Shown here piece after piece: positions 17,771 to 26,154 of a DNA stretch of 41,496 nt (within the stretch, counting starts at the first letter, position 1; each line of letters opens with the position of its first letter). The translations under genes and the position numbers were made by a program. The notes under the pieces were generated by a model that was not told the DNA's origin, did not search any database, and worked only from the letters and a program-made list of their open reading frames with translations. This stretch comes from an uncultured Collinsella sp. (lineage in GTDB: Bacteria > Actinomycetota > Coriobacteriia > Coriobacteriales > Coriobacteriaceae): assembly GCA_900542235.1 (NCBI GenBank), contig UQNB01000005.1, positions 1-41,496 on the forward strand. The letters run 5' to 3'.

Positions 17771-17850
17771 CGAACGGGACAGCACGCCGCGTGGCGCACC
17801 ATCCCATATAACATCATCGATGTGGCAAAGGGACTGTCCCTTTGCCACAT
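17765..17850. repeat. Composite 86-bp repeat, second copy
   Basis: The same two-part unit as at 13720-13807: a hairpin containing GCACGCCGCGTGGCGCACC, then a palindrome ATGTGGCAAAGGGAC/GTCCCTTTGCCACAT (17820-17850). In this copy both arms carry TGTGGCA where others have TGTGACA, a paired change that keeps the stem. It overlaps the last codons of the kinase gene. Confidence 0.8.
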
Positions 17851-17863
17851 CTAAATTATATGT

Positions 17864-17907
17864 TTATGGGGGGTAAATCGTATCGGTAGCACGATTTACC
17901 CCCATAA
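17864..17907. terminator. Hairpin downstream of guaA
   Basis: TTATGGGGG(G)TAAATCGT pairs with ACGATTTACCCCCATAA around a nine-base loop. It is positioned to terminate guaA on the minus strand. The stem contains TTTACCCCC words resembling the TTTACTCCC words that cluster at 34.3-34.7 kb. Confidence 0.7.
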
Positions 17908-17919
17908 CTAAGGAATTTC

Positions 17920-18900
17920 TTACTCCCACTCGACCGTGCCAACGGGCTTGGGCGTGAGGTCGTAGCACACGCGGCAGATACCGGGGACCTCGGCGGTGAC
18001 ACGGGCGGTAATGCGCTTGAGCAACGCCCAGTCGAGCTCGGGCACCTCGGCGGTCATGACATCGACGGTGTTGATGCAGCGGATGATGCAGGGCCAGTCG
18101 TAGGCGCGCTTGCCCTCGCGCACGCCGGTGGCGCGGAAGTCGGGCACCACGGCGAAGTACTGCCAGATGGTAAGGCCGGCGTTGTCAATCTCCTCGCGCA
18201 CGATGGCGTCGGCTTCGCGCAGCGCCTCAAGACGGTCGCGGGTGATGGCACCAAGGCAGCGGACGCCCAGGCCGGGACCGGGGAACGGCTGGCGCTCAAC
18301 CATGTTCTCGGGCAGGCCGAGCTCGCGACCGACCACGCGGACCTCATCCTTGTACAGCAGCTTGACGGGCTCGCAGAGCTCAAACTGCAGATCCTCGGGC
18401 AGACCGCCCACGTTGTGGTGAGCCTTCACGCCGTCTTGGGACTCAAGAATGTCGGGATAGATGGTGCCCTGGGCGAGGAAGCTGACCTCGTCGCCAACCT
18501 TGCGGGCCTCCTCCTCGAACACGCGGATGAACTCGGCACCGATAATCTTACGCTTGGCCTCGGGCTCCTCAACGTCCACGAGCTTGTCGAGGAAGCGGTC
18601 GGTGGCGTCCACATAGACCAGGTTGGCGTCCATCTGGTTCTGGAACACGTCGACGACCTGCTCGCTCTCGCCCTTGCGCATCAGGCCGTGGTTCACGTGC
18701 ACGCAAATGAGCTGCTTGCCGATAGCCTTGATGAGCAGGGCCGCAACTACAGAACTGTCGACGCCGCCGGAAAGGGCCAGCAGGACCTTCTTGTCGCCGA
18801 TCTGCTCGCGGATTGCAGCGACCTGCTCATCGATGAACACCTGGGCAAGTTCGGGAGTGGTGATACGCACCATGTCGTCGGGACGCTTGTTGGGATCCAT
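17920..18900 (-). CDS. guaA: GMP synthase, stand-alone ATP-pyrophosphatase subunit
   Basis: Converts XMP to GMP using ATP and ammonia. The 326 residues hold only the PP-loop ATPase and the C-terminal dimerisation domain: SGGVDSS at about 44-50, FLAQGTIYPDILES, HHNVGGLPEDL, RQPFPGPGLGVRCLG and the end DLTPKPVGTVEWE. The usual N-terminal class I glutamine amidotransferase (about 190 residues) is absent. The ATG at 18900 has a perfect AAGGAG, so this is not a mis-called start. The protein therefore resembles the archaeal two-subunit GuaAb, and a separate glutaminase must supply ammonia. Its 3' end (core TTACTCCCACTCGAC on the plus strand) is the known type of integration target for genomic islands. 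Confidence 0.93.
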   Translation of the reverse strand: MDPNKRPDDMVRITTPELAQVFIDEQVAAIREQIGDKKVLLALSGGVDSSVVAALLIKAIGKQLICVHVNHGLMRKGESEQVVDVFQNQMDANLVYVDATDRFLDKLVDVEEPEAKRKIIGAEFIRVFEEEARKVGDEVSFLAQGTIYPDILESQDGVKAHHNVGGLPEDLQFELCEPVKLLYKDEVRVVGRELGLPENMVERQPFPGPGLGVRCLGAITRDRLEALREADAIVREEIDNAGLTIWQYFAVVPDFRATGVREGKRAYDWPCIIRCINTVDVMTAEVPELDWALLKRITARVTAEVPGICRVCYDLTPKPVGTVEWE

Positions 18901-18966
18901 GCAAAGCTCCTTTTCGGTTCGATGGGAATGCGTTACACGTATGCAAACGCACCGTCATATGACCTC

Positions 18967-18972
18967 ATTATA
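18967..18972 (-). promoter_or_regulatory. Consensus -10 box upstream of guaA
   Basis: On the minus strand this reads TATAAT, 67 bases before the guaA start. No clear -35 hexamer lies at the proper distance. The leader is long enough for control, but no known riboswitch fold was recognised. Confidence 0.35.
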
Positions 18973-19050
18973 TGCAGAGCAAGATCCGTTTCCCATCGCT
19001 GCGGCAGAGCTTTTTGCAGGGGTGGCAATTTTTCCTAATATCGAGGTCAG

Positions 19051-19161
19051 CTAGGCTTCGGTAGCCACCTTGGGAGCATCGCCAATGGACTTTTCCTTTA
19101 TACGTTCGGCATAATCGTAGGCGATACCCACAAATTCCAGTCCCGAGCAACAGGAGTACAA
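19051..19161 (-). CDS. Possible small protein or gene remnant upstream of guaA
   Basis: The minus strand reads GLEFVGIAYDYAERIKEK, then SIGDAPKVATEA, then TAG; it looks like real coding sequence with a natural C-terminus. The only start is a TTG at 19161 without a ribosome site, giving 36 residues, and a stop lies just above it. It could be a remnant of a larger gene. No family is recognised. Confidence 0.25.
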   Translation of the reverse strand: MYSCCSGLEFVGIAYDYAERIKEKSIGDAPKVATEA

Positions 19162-19197
19162 TTGCTGCTAGTGTTGCCAGCTGTTGGGAGATGGAAG

Positions 19198-20202
19198 ATG
19201 GACTGCGATGGCTACCCATGCGTTCCCATGCCGTTGATGTGCACCGCCTTTGTGCCGGGGCAGATCGACGCTGCGGTCGCAGGCATTTCCGACCCCGATT
19301 CGCGCGCCATTGCCACGGCAGAAGCGCTGTACTTTCGCGGACAGGCCACCCTCGCTGCCAAGACGGCGCGCCCCTATCTTGACGCCACCGATCCCGCGCT
19401 GCGCTATTCCGCATGCTTTATCTGCGGATATGCCAGTCTGTCGCTCAACCGTATCGCCGATGCCCGCCGTTGCCTTGCGGGCATCCTCGATACGCCAACT
19501 GACGAGGAATCGCCCGCCGTCCACGCCACGCATATCCTGTTCGCTTCGGCCGCGAGCGTCCTGCTACACTTGCCTTCCCCGTATTCTGCCGAAGAGTTTT
19601 ATCCGCTTGCGGCGCATCTGCCCGAAGGCCTGCGCTTGTTCGCCAGCTACGTGATGGCGCATGCCCTGTACCTGCGCGGCGAATATGGCCGCAGCCTGGG
19701 CATGGCAGAAAACGCCCTGATCATGAAACAGGGAAGTTACCCCATCTCGGAGCTGTTCCTGCACCTGTCGGCTTCCATGGCCTGCATGAGTCTCAAAGAC
19801 GTCGACGCCGCAAAAACGCACTTCGGAGCTGCTTGGAACATTGCGCGCCCCGACGGCCTTATCGAGCTCATTGGCGAGCACCACGGCCTTTTGCAGGGGC
19901 TTATCGAGGCATGCCTAAAATCACAATACCCTGACGATTTCGCACGCATCATCGAGATCACGTATCGATTCAGCTACGGCTGGCGACGCATCCACAACCC
20001 CGATTCGGGCGAGGACGTGGCCGACGATCTAACGACCACAGAGTTCACCATGGCCATGCTCGCCTGCCGTGGGTGGACCAACGCCGAAATCGCACGCCAT
20101 ATGGGAGTATCGCCGGGCACCGTTAAAAATCGACTGTCCAACGTATATGCAAAGCTTGGCATCGGCACACGCGCCGAGCTGGTCGCGCACATGTTGCGTT
20201 AG
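19198..20202 (+). CDS. LuxR-type helix-turn-helix regulator with helical-repeat sensor region
   Basis: A 334-residue cytoplasmic protein. The first 250 residues are alpha-helical and TPR-like (ALRYSACFICGYASLSLNRI, LGMAENALIMKQGSYPIS), resembling the helical arms of MalT/LAL-type regulators without the ATPase. The C-terminal 60 residues are a GerE/LuxR domain: MLACRGWTNAEIARHMGVS and GTVKNRLSNVYAKLG. ATG at 19198 follows GGGAG; an earlier in-frame ATG at 19162 lacks one. Coriobacteriia carry many LuxR-type regulators. Its target and signal are unknown. Confidence 0.82.
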   Translation: MDCDGYPCVPMPLMCTAFVPGQIDAAVAGISDPDSRAIATAEALYFRGQATLAAKTARPYLDATDPALRYSACFICGYASLSLNRIADARRCLAGILDTPTDEESPAVHATHILFASAASVLLHLPSPYSAEEFYPLAAHLPEGLRLFASYVMAHALYLRGEYGRSLGMAENALIMKQGSYPISELFLHLSASMACMSLKDVDAAKTHFGAAWNIARPDGLIELIGEHHGLLQGLIEACLKSQYPDDFARIIEITYRFSYGWRRIHNPDSGEDVADDLTTTEFTMAMLACRGWTNAEIARHMGVSPGTVKNRLSNVYAKLGIGTRAELVAHMLR

Positions 20203-20514
20203 CGACCGGGCTGCCAAGCGCATCGAACGCGTTCCGGAACCCGGCACTTCGCTCGATCAATTTGGACATTTTGACCCTTGAACGGCACTACCGCCACGAA
20301 GCGCCTTCTCGCAAAAACAGTAACGCTCCCCTTACGGCAGCCGCTGCAGCACTCACCGCGGCAGGTTTTTCACGGTGCCCGGCCGCCCCCGCCGCCGCCC
20401 CCCCCCGCCGCACGGCGGTCGAAAAAGGCACCGCCAATGAGGACAATTCGGATAGGACTCGCTAGCTCCTAGTTACTTTTGTGAGAGACGTCGACTCGGC
20501 TCATTGAACATCAA
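20203..20514. other. Non-coding gap with a C-rich tract
   Basis: This gap between the LuxR-type gene and the convergent membrane protein holds a strongly C-rich tract (about 20383-20413, including a run of nine C) followed by an imperfect GCCGCACGGC palindrome. Short open frames here encode proline/alanine runs only and have no ribosome sites. No gene was supported. Confidence 0.5.
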
Positions 20515-20550
20515 AATGGGCTGGTTCTGGATACCCAGAGCCGGCCCATT
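20515..20550 (-). terminator. Intrinsic terminator of the membrane protein operon
   Basis: AATGGGCTGGTTCTGG pairs with CCAGAGCCGGCCCATT (16 bp with two wobble pairs, short loop). Read on the minus strand it is followed by TTTTGATG, and it lies five bases past the stop of the gene ending at 20556. Confidence 0.8.
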
Positions 20551-20555
20551 ACGCA

Positions 20556-21140
20556 TTAAATGTCGTCTGAGGAGTCGAGTTCTGCCTCGAGCTTGGCACG
20601 GCGTCTTTTCGCCGTGAAAAACGTTGCGCACAGGACAGCAAACGTGGCCGCGAAAATCGTCGCACCGCAGAACACGCCCGTGGCCAGGTTCGCCAACCAA
20701 AAGACGCTTTCGAACGGTACGATCTGCGCCTCAGCGATACAGCGCATTGCGGTAATAACAAGCGCGAACGCGGTGCCGCTAAGACCGCTGACAAGCAGGA
20801 AATATCCAACAGGAAGATGCTCGGTTTGCCCAAAACGATTGGTATCGACATAGCCCTTCCGCGTTTGCAGTCCTGCGCAAATCAACATCACGAGAACGAG
20901 CCACAAATACATGGCCGCCTCGAACGGCGTTGCAAAGCCATGCGGCATTTCACTGGCGTCGCTGTGAACCCACGCAACCTGTCGAGCTATAAACTGGTAG
21001 AAAAAGATCATCAACATGCCAAACGAAAGCAGCACGAAACCAATCTTGTAGATCTTCGCGTTCTCAGCCTCTAGGCGCTCATCCTTTGGTCCGGCATATT
21101 CACGCCACTTTTGCACGAGTTTCAGATCTTCATATTTCAT
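20556..21140 (-). CDS. Four-helix membrane protein (DUF6773/DUF3169-like)
   Basis: A 194-residue membrane protein with a charged amphipathic N-terminus (MKYEDLKLVQKWREYAG, then KDERLEAENAKIYKIG), four helices (about residues 32-52, 75-93, 110-131 and 143-172), and a basic-acidic tail (FFTAKRRRAKLEAELDSSDD). It resembles small membrane proteins paired with an XRE repressor in Firmicutes and Actinomycetota; the family label is tentative. It starts nine bases after its XRE partner ends, so they form one operon. Role unknown; such pairs often respond to cell-envelope conditions. Confidence 0.7.
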   Translation of the reverse strand: MKYEDLKLVQKWREYAGPKDERLEAENAKIYKIGFVLLSFGMLMIFFYQFIARQVAWVHSDASEMPHGFATPFEAAMYLWLVLVMLICAGLQTRKGYVDTNRFGQTEHLPVGYFLLVSGLSGTAFALVITAMRCIAEAQIVPFESVFWLANLATGVFCGATIFAATFAVLCATFFTAKRRRAKLEAELDSSDDI

Positions 21141-21149
21141 AGTGAACTC

Positions 21150-21380
21150 CTAAAGAGTATTAGGGTCGGCGTCGGTTTCGTCTTCCCAAAACAAGTCGTT
21201 CAACGTAACACGCAGCGCCTTACAGATTGCCACGCACAAATTGAGCGTGGGGTTGTAGCCGCCCGCCTCAATAAGACCGATAGTCTGGCGCGTAACGCCC
21301 ACGGCTTGGGCTAAGTCAGCTTGCGAAAGGCCAGCCGCCGCGCGTGCCGCCTTCATGCGTAGGTTCTTTTTGCCCGGCAT
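21150..21380 (-). CDS. Small XRE-family transcriptional regulator
   Basis: A 76-residue YozG/YgzD-type repressor made almost only of a Cro/C1 helix-turn-helix: MKAARAAAGLSQADLAQAVG, VTRQTIGLIEAGGYNPTLNL, ICKALRVTLNDLFW. ATG at 21380 follows AAAGGA; the frame remains open upstream but without a ribosome site. It is the first gene of the operon with the membrane protein. A consensus promoter and a 9-bp inverted repeat lie upstream, so autoregulation is likely. Confidence 0.88.
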   Translation of the reverse strand: MPGKKNLRMKAARAAAGLSQADLAQAVGVTRQTIGLIEAGGYNPTLNLCVAICKALRVTLNDLFWEDETDADPNTL

Positions 21381-21401
21381 GGAGTTCCTTTCGTAAATGT
21401 G

Positions 21402-21468
21402 GACAGATATCCGTTGCAACATGACAAAAATATATTGCATCGACTAATTGATGTCAACTATATCTGTC
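21402..21468 (-). promoter_or_regulatory. Consensus promoter with flanking inverted repeat
   Basis: On the minus strand TTGACA (21452-21457) and TATATT (21429-21434) are separated by exactly 17 bp. GACAGATAT at 21402-21410 and ATATCTGTC at 21460-21468 form a 9-bp inverted repeat that brackets the promoter. This is a plausible operator for the XRE protein it drives. Confidence 0.75.
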
Positions 21469-21530
21469 ATTATGGAAACCATGTTCGCCATCGCCATGTG
21501 GACATAACAATTTCGCTTCGCTATTCAAAC

Positions 21531-21567
21531 TTACTCGGACAGAACCGGCTCGGTTTTGTCCGAGTAA
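21531..21567. other. 17-bp hairpin upstream of the topoisomerase genes
   Basis: TTACTCGGACAGAACCG pairs with CGGTTTTGTCCGAGTAA around a three-base loop with one mismatch. It lacks a U-run. It stands 265 bp before the topoisomerase B start and could be an operator or an end of a small RNA. The remaining 21568-21831 shows a possible promoter (TTGTTC at 21726 and TAGAAT about 18 bp later) and no other gene. Confidence 0.5.
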
Positions 21568-21831
21568 ACGTGATTGATAGTCGATCGCTGTGCCCGCTCG
21601 TGCAATCAGCATCATTCGATTTTGTTTAGTAAAACTAGGTCCCTATTAAATAAAATTCGTTTGTATCCAAATTTGTTTAACAATGCCGCGTTACCACTAA
21701 ACACTATACCCGTTAATCCGAACGATTGTTCGATGGATTTCGTGTTAGGTAGAATCGTCCGAGGCCTGGGCTATGCTACCTTGACTATCTATATGACTAA
21801 AACGCAGCAAGGGAGCACCGAGAGAGCGAGT

Positions 21832-23829
21832 ATGGCAAAAAACACCGCAAACTATGGTAACGACAGTATCCGCCAGCTCAAGGACGAGGAGCGCGTACGC
21901 CTGCGCCCCGCCGTCATCTTTGGCTCGGACGGACTCGACGGTTGCGCGCATGCCGCCTTCGAGATCCTGTCCAACGCCGTTGACGAGGCGCGCCAGGGCT
22001 ACGGCAAGCTCATCACCCTCACCGCCTTTCGCGATGGCTCTATTCAGGTAGAGGACAACGGCCGCGGCTGCCCGCTCGACTGGAACCCCTCTGAGAAGCG
22101 CTTTAACTGGGAACTCGTCTTTTGCGAGCTCTACGCCGGCGGCAAGTACAACAACAACCAGGGCGGCGACTACGACTTCTCGCTCGGCACCAACGGCCTG
22201 GGCTCGTGCGCGACCCAGTACGCTTCCGAGTACATGGACGTCACCGTTTGGCGTGACGGTAACAAGTACTCTCTGCACTTTAAGAAAGGTAAGGTCGTCG
22301 GCGCCAAAAAGAAGGCGCTCGAGATTGAGCCCAGCGACGAGAACCGCACCGGCACCACCATCAAGTGGCGCCCCGATCTTGAGGTCTTTACCTCGATCAG
22401 CATTCCCCACGACTGGTATCGCGAGACCATGCGCCGCCAGGCCGTGGTTAACGCCAACGTGACCTTCCGCCTGCGCATCGAGGGCGACGACGGCGAGTTT
22501 TCCGAAGAGGATTTTTGCTATCCCAAGGGCATCGAGGACTATGTGCTCGAGAAGGTCGGTACCGACTACCTTACTGAGCCCTTCTTTATCGAGGCCGACC
22601 GCCGCGGTCGCGACCGCGAGGACCTGCCCGACTACAACGTAAAGATCACCGCGTGCATGTGCTTCTCGCGCACCTTCATGATGCAGGAGTATTACCACAA
22701 CTCATCGTGGCTCGAGAACGGCGGCTCGCCCGAGAAGGCGGCCCGTAGCGCTCTGACCAGCGCCATCGATGCCTACATCAAGCAACAGGGCAAGTACAAC
22801 AAAAACGAGAGCGGCATTAAGTGGCAAGACGTCCAGGACTGCCTGGTACTGGTGACCAACTGCTTCTCCACCCAGACGTCCTACGAAAACCAGACCAAGA
22901 AGGCCATCAACAACCGCTTTATCCAGCAGGCCATGACGGCATTCTTTAAGGAGCGCCTCTCGACCTATCTGATCGAGAACAAAGACGCCGCCAACAAGAT
23001 CATGGAGCAGGTGCTCATCAACAAGCGCTCGCGTGAGAATGCCGAAAAGACGCGCCAGAGCATCAAGACCAACCTGCAGCAAAAGACCGACATGGCCAAC
23101 CGCGTGCAAAAGTTCATCGATTGCCGCTCCAAAGACAAGAGCCGCCGCGAGATCTACATCGTAGAGGGCGACTCGGCAGCAGGCGCCATTCGCACCTCGC
23201 GCGATGCCGAGTTCCAGGGCGTCATGCCCGTCCGCGGCAAGATCCTCAACTGCCTGAAGGAGGACTATCCGCGCATCTTTAAGTCCGACATCATCATGGA
23301 CCTTATGCGCGTGCTGGGCTGCGGCGTGGAGATCAAGGACAAGCGCATCAAGAACCTTGGTGCCTTTGACCTGGACAACCTCAACTGGAACAAGGTCATC
23401 ATCTGTACGGACGCCGACGTCGACGGCTATCACATCCGCACGCTCGTGCTCACCATGCTCTACCGCCTGGTGCCCACACTTATCGACGAGGGCTACGTGT
23501 ATATCGCCGAATCGCCGCTCTACGAGATCAACTGCAAAGAGAAGACCTACTTTGCCTACACCGAGCTCGAGAAAAACGGCATCCTCAAAGAAATCGGCGA
23601 TCAGAAGTGTTCCATCAACCGCTCCAAGGGTCTTGGCGAGAACGACCCGGACATGATGTGGCTCACCACCATGAACCCCGAGACGCGCCGCCTGATCAAG
23701 GTGGAGCCCGAGGACGTCACCAAGATGGAAACCATGTTCAACCTGTTGCTGGGCAACGACGAGGCGGGCCGTAAGCGCCATATCTCCGAGCACGGCAAGG
23801 AATACCTGGACCAGCTGGACCTGCAATAG
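21832..23829 (+). CDS. Type IIA topoisomerase B subunit, divergent ParE-like paralogue
   Basis: A 665-residue ATPase/Toprim subunit. GHKL motifs are altered relative to GyrB/ParE: SNAVDEARQGYG keeps the Mg-binding Asn and catalytic Glu region, VEDNGRGCPLDW keeps the DxGxG core, but the usual GGLHGVGASVVNAL lid is GTNGLGSCATQYA. The Toprim domain has EGDSAAGAIR (about 445) and DADVDGYHIR (about 526), and the end holds the QL-rich tail. ATG at 21832 is preferred by similarity of the opening; its ribosome site (GAGAG) is weak, and ATG at 21793 is in frame. It pairs with the next gene to form a heterotetramer that passes DNA strands. Confidence 0.87.
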   Translation: MAKNTANYGNDSIRQLKDEERVRLRPAVIFGSDGLDGCAHAAFEILSNAVDEARQGYGKLITLTAFRDGSIQVEDNGRGCPLDWNPSEKRFNWELVFCELYAGGKYNNNQGGDYDFSLGTNGLGSCATQYASEYMDVTVWRDGNKYSLHFKKGKVVGAKKKALEIEPSDENRTGTTIKWRPDLEVFTSISIPHDWYRETMRRQAVVNANVTFRLRIEGDDGEFSEEDFCYPKGIEDYVLEKVGTDYLTEPFFIEADRRGRDREDLPDYNVKITACMCFSRTFMMQEYYHNSSWLENGGSPEKAARSALTSAIDAYIKQQGKYNKNESGIKWQDVQDCLVLVTNCFSTQTSYENQTKKAINNRFIQQAMTAFFKERLSTYLIENKDAANKIMEQVLINKRSRENAEKTRQSIKTNLQQKTDMANRVQKFIDCRSKDKSRREIYIVEGDSAAGAIRTSRDAEFQGVMPVRGKILNCLKEDYPRIFKSDIIMDLMRVLGCGVEIKDKRIKNLGAFDLDNLNWNKVIICTDADVDGYHIRTLVLTMLYRLVPTLIDEGYVYIAESPLYEINCKEKTYFAYTELEKNGILKEIGDQKCSINRSKGLGENDPDMMWLTTMNPETRRLIKVEPEDVTKMETMFNLLLGNDEAGRKRHISEHGKEYLDQLDLQ

Positions 23830-23874
23830 CAGCAAATCGATAACGACGGCCCACAAATAGTTCAAGAGGAAATC

Positions 23875-26115
23875 GTGGCAAAGAAGAAGACGAAGAACCA
23901 GCCAAAGAAAAAGCAAGTCAACGCCGAGAACGTCATCGGCCTGCACTCCGAGGTCACCGACCAGCCGATTACGCAGACGCTCGAGGTCAACTACATGCCC
24001 TACGCCATGAGCGTCAACGTCTCGCGTGCATTCCCCGAGATTGACGGCTTTAAGCCCTCACACCGCAAGCTGCTCTACACCATGTACAAGATGGGCCTGC
24101 TCAAGGGCGAGCGCCAGAAGAGCGCCAACATCGTCGGCCAGACCATGAAGCTCAACCCGCACGGCGATGCCGCGATCTACGAGACGATGGTGCGTCTGGC
24201 CACCGGCAACGAGGCACTGCTTGCCCCCTTCGTGGAGTCGAAGGGCAACTTTGGCAAGTACTATTCGGGCGACCTGAGCTACGCCGCCTCGCGTTATACC
24301 GAGGCCAAGCTCTCCCCCATCAGCGCCGAGATCTTCAAGGACATCGACAAGGACCCGGTCGACTTCGTCGACAGCTACGACGGCGCCATGAAGGAGCCGC
24401 GCCTGCTGCCCACCACGTTCCCCAACATCCTCGTCTCGGCCAACAAGGGCATCGGCGTCGCCATGGCGTCCGATATCTGCGGTTTCAACCTCAACGAGGT
24501 CTGCACCGCCACGATGCACTACCTGAAGGACCCCGACTGCGACCTGCTCGAGTACATGCCCATGCCCGATTTCTCGACCGGCGGCGAGATTATCTACCGC
24601 CGCGAGGAGATGGAGAAGATCGTCGAGACCGGCCTTGGCAGCTTCCAGATTCGCTCCCGCTGGCGCTGGATTCCCGAAGAGCGCATCATCGAGGTCTACG
24701 AGATCCCCTACACCACCAAGACGGACGTTATCATCGAGCGCATCGTCAAGCTCTCCAAGGAGGGCAAGGTCAAGGAGATCGCCGACATCCGCGACGAGAC
24801 CGACCTTTCGGGCCTGCGCATCGCCATCGACCTTAAGCGCGGTGTCGACCCCGACAAGCTCATGGCCAAGCTCTATCGCTCGACCACGCTGCAGGATTCG
24901 TTCTCGTGCAACTTCAACGTGCTCGTCGACGGCTATCCCCGTGTTATGGGCGTGCGCCAGATTCTGCACGAGTGGGTCAAGTGGCGTATTGAGTCCACGC
25001 GTCGCCGCATTAACTTTGACCTGGGCAAAAAGTCCGAGCGTCTGCACCTTCTGCACGGCCTTGAGGCGATCTTGCTCGACATCGACAAGGCGATTGCCAT
25101 CATTCGTGGCACCAAGCTCGAGGCCGAGGTCGTGCCCAACCTTATGCGCGGCTTCAACATCGACGAGACCCAGGCCGAGTTTGTTGCCGAGCTCAAGCTC
25201 CGCAATATCAACGAGGAGTACATCCTCAACCGCACCAAGGACATCGCCAAGCTCGAGGGCGAGATTGCCGAGCTCGAGGAGATCCTCTCGAGCGAGGACA
25301 ACATCAAGAAGGTCATTAGCGACGAGCTGGCCGCGGTCAACAAGAAGTATGTGATGCCGCGCCGCACGGGTAGGATCGAGCCCCATGAGGTTATCGAGGT
25401 AAGCCTGGAGCCCGAGGTCGAGGAGTACCCGGTCACCATCATGCTCTCGCGCGATGGCTACCTTAAGAAGATGACGGACCGCGTGCTCAAGAAGGCGACC
25501 ACACTCAAGTACAAGGACGGCGACAAACCCTTTATCGAGTTCCCGTCCTCCAACACCCACGAGCTGCTGGTCTTTACCAACAAGAGCCAGGTGTACAAGT
25601 GCAAGGTTGCAGCGTTTGAGGACACCAAGTCGGCCCAGCTGGGCTCGTACCTGCCGACCGATCTTGAGATGGAACCCGACGAGAGCGTCATCTGGGTCAT
25701 CGACCCCGAGGATTACAAGGCCGACGTGCTGTTTGTCTTTGAGAACGGCCGCGTGGTGCGCGTCGCACTTGCCGGATACGTCACCAAGACCAACCGCAAG
25801 CGTCTGAAAAACGCAATCTACGGCGGCAGCAAGCTGCTGTATGCCCAGGTGCTCAAGGAAGACCGCGACCTCGCGCTGGTCTCGAGCGACTACCGCCTGA
25901 TGAACTTCAACACGTCTCTGCTCAAGACCAAGACGACCACCAACACGCAAGGCGTCCAGGCTTTCACGGCCAAGAAGGGCCGCTCGGTCACCACCGTCGG
26001 CACGACCGAGGAGATTCTTGGCGCCGGCGTCTCGGCTGAAAAGTTCACCGCGCAGAGCCTGCCCTCTGCCGGTGCCCTCATGAAAGAAAACGACATGCCG
26101 AGTCTGTTTGACTAG
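23875..26115 (+). CDS. Type IIA topoisomerase A subunit, ParC-like paralogue
   Basis: A 746-residue breakage-reunion subunit. The basic N-terminus (AKKKTKNQPKKKQ) is unusual. The catalytic Arg140-Tyr141 lie in ASRYTEAKLSP. The quinolone region reads NPHGDAAIYETMVR: the residue matching E. coli GyrA Ser83 is Ala99 and that matching Asp87 is Glu103. The C-terminal half has beta-pinwheel repeats (VTIMLSRDGYLKKM, ELLVFTNKSQVYKCK, VLFVFENGRVVRVAL), but no QRRGGKG gyrase box, so decatenation is more likely than negative supercoiling. GTG at 23875 follows AGAGGA. It lies 45 bp after the B subunit. Confidence 0.9.
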   Translation: MAKKKTKNQPKKKQVNAENVIGLHSEVTDQPITQTLEVNYMPYAMSVNVSRAFPEIDGFKPSHRKLLYTMYKMGLLKGERQKSANIVGQTMKLNPHGDAAIYETMVRLATGNEALLAPFVESKGNFGKYYSGDLSYAASRYTEAKLSPISAEIFKDIDKDPVDFVDSYDGAMKEPRLLPTTFPNILVSANKGIGVAMASDICGFNLNEVCTATMHYLKDPDCDLLEYMPMPDFSTGGEIIYRREEMEKIVETGLGSFQIRSRWRWIPEERIIEVYEIPYTTKTDVIIERIVKLSKEGKVKEIADIRDETDLSGLRIAIDLKRGVDPDKLMAKLYRSTTLQDSFSCNFNVLVDGYPRVMGVRQILHEWVKWRIESTRRRINFDLGKKSERLHLLHGLEAILLDIDKAIAIIRGTKLEAEVVPNLMRGFNIDETQAEFVAELKLRNINEEYILNRTKDIAKLEGEIAELEEILSSEDNIKKVISDELAAVNKKYVMPRRTGRIEPHEVIEVSLEPEVEEYPVTIMLSRDGYLKKMTDRVLKKATTLKYKDGDKPFIEFPSSNTHELLVFTNKSQVYKCKVAAFEDTKSAQLGSYLPTDLEMEPDESVIWVIDPEDYKADVLFVFENGRVVRVALAGYVTKTNRKRLKNAIYGGSKLLYAQVLKEDRDLALVSSDYRLMNFNTSLLKTKTTTNTQGVQAFTAKKGRSVTTVGTTEEILGAGVSAEKFTAQSLPSAGALMKENDMPSLFD

Positions 26116-26154
26116 GACGACGGCAGCCAAACCGTCATGGTTTAACTAAGCAGC

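Noticed and set aside
17864..17919. Hairpin after guaA considered as an attachment site of an integrated island
   Set aside because: The resident guaA end is present, but I found no matching core at lower coordinates, so no island is shown to be integrated there now.
18901..19050. guaA leader considered as a purine riboswitch
   Set aside because: No conserved three-way-junction core or paired loops of the purine class could be traced.
18968..19414. 148-codon minus-strand frame across the guaA upstream region
   Set aside because: It overlaps the LuxR-type gene and the guaA promoter in an implausible frame. The alternative frame ending at 19051 looks more coding-like and is listed instead at low confidence.
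20262..20472. Short plus-strand frames in the C-rich gap
   Set aside because: Proline/alanine runs come from the C-rich tract; neither frame has a ribosome site or similarity to a known protein.
22702..23946. Minus-strand frame of 414 codons
   Set aside because: It is antisense to the topoisomerase B subunit and consists of Leu/Val/Asp-rich sequence without domains.
24058..26130. Minus-strand frame of 690 codons
   Set aside because: It is antisense to the topoisomerase A subunit. Long opposite-strand frames are expected in this codon usage; no motif was seen.
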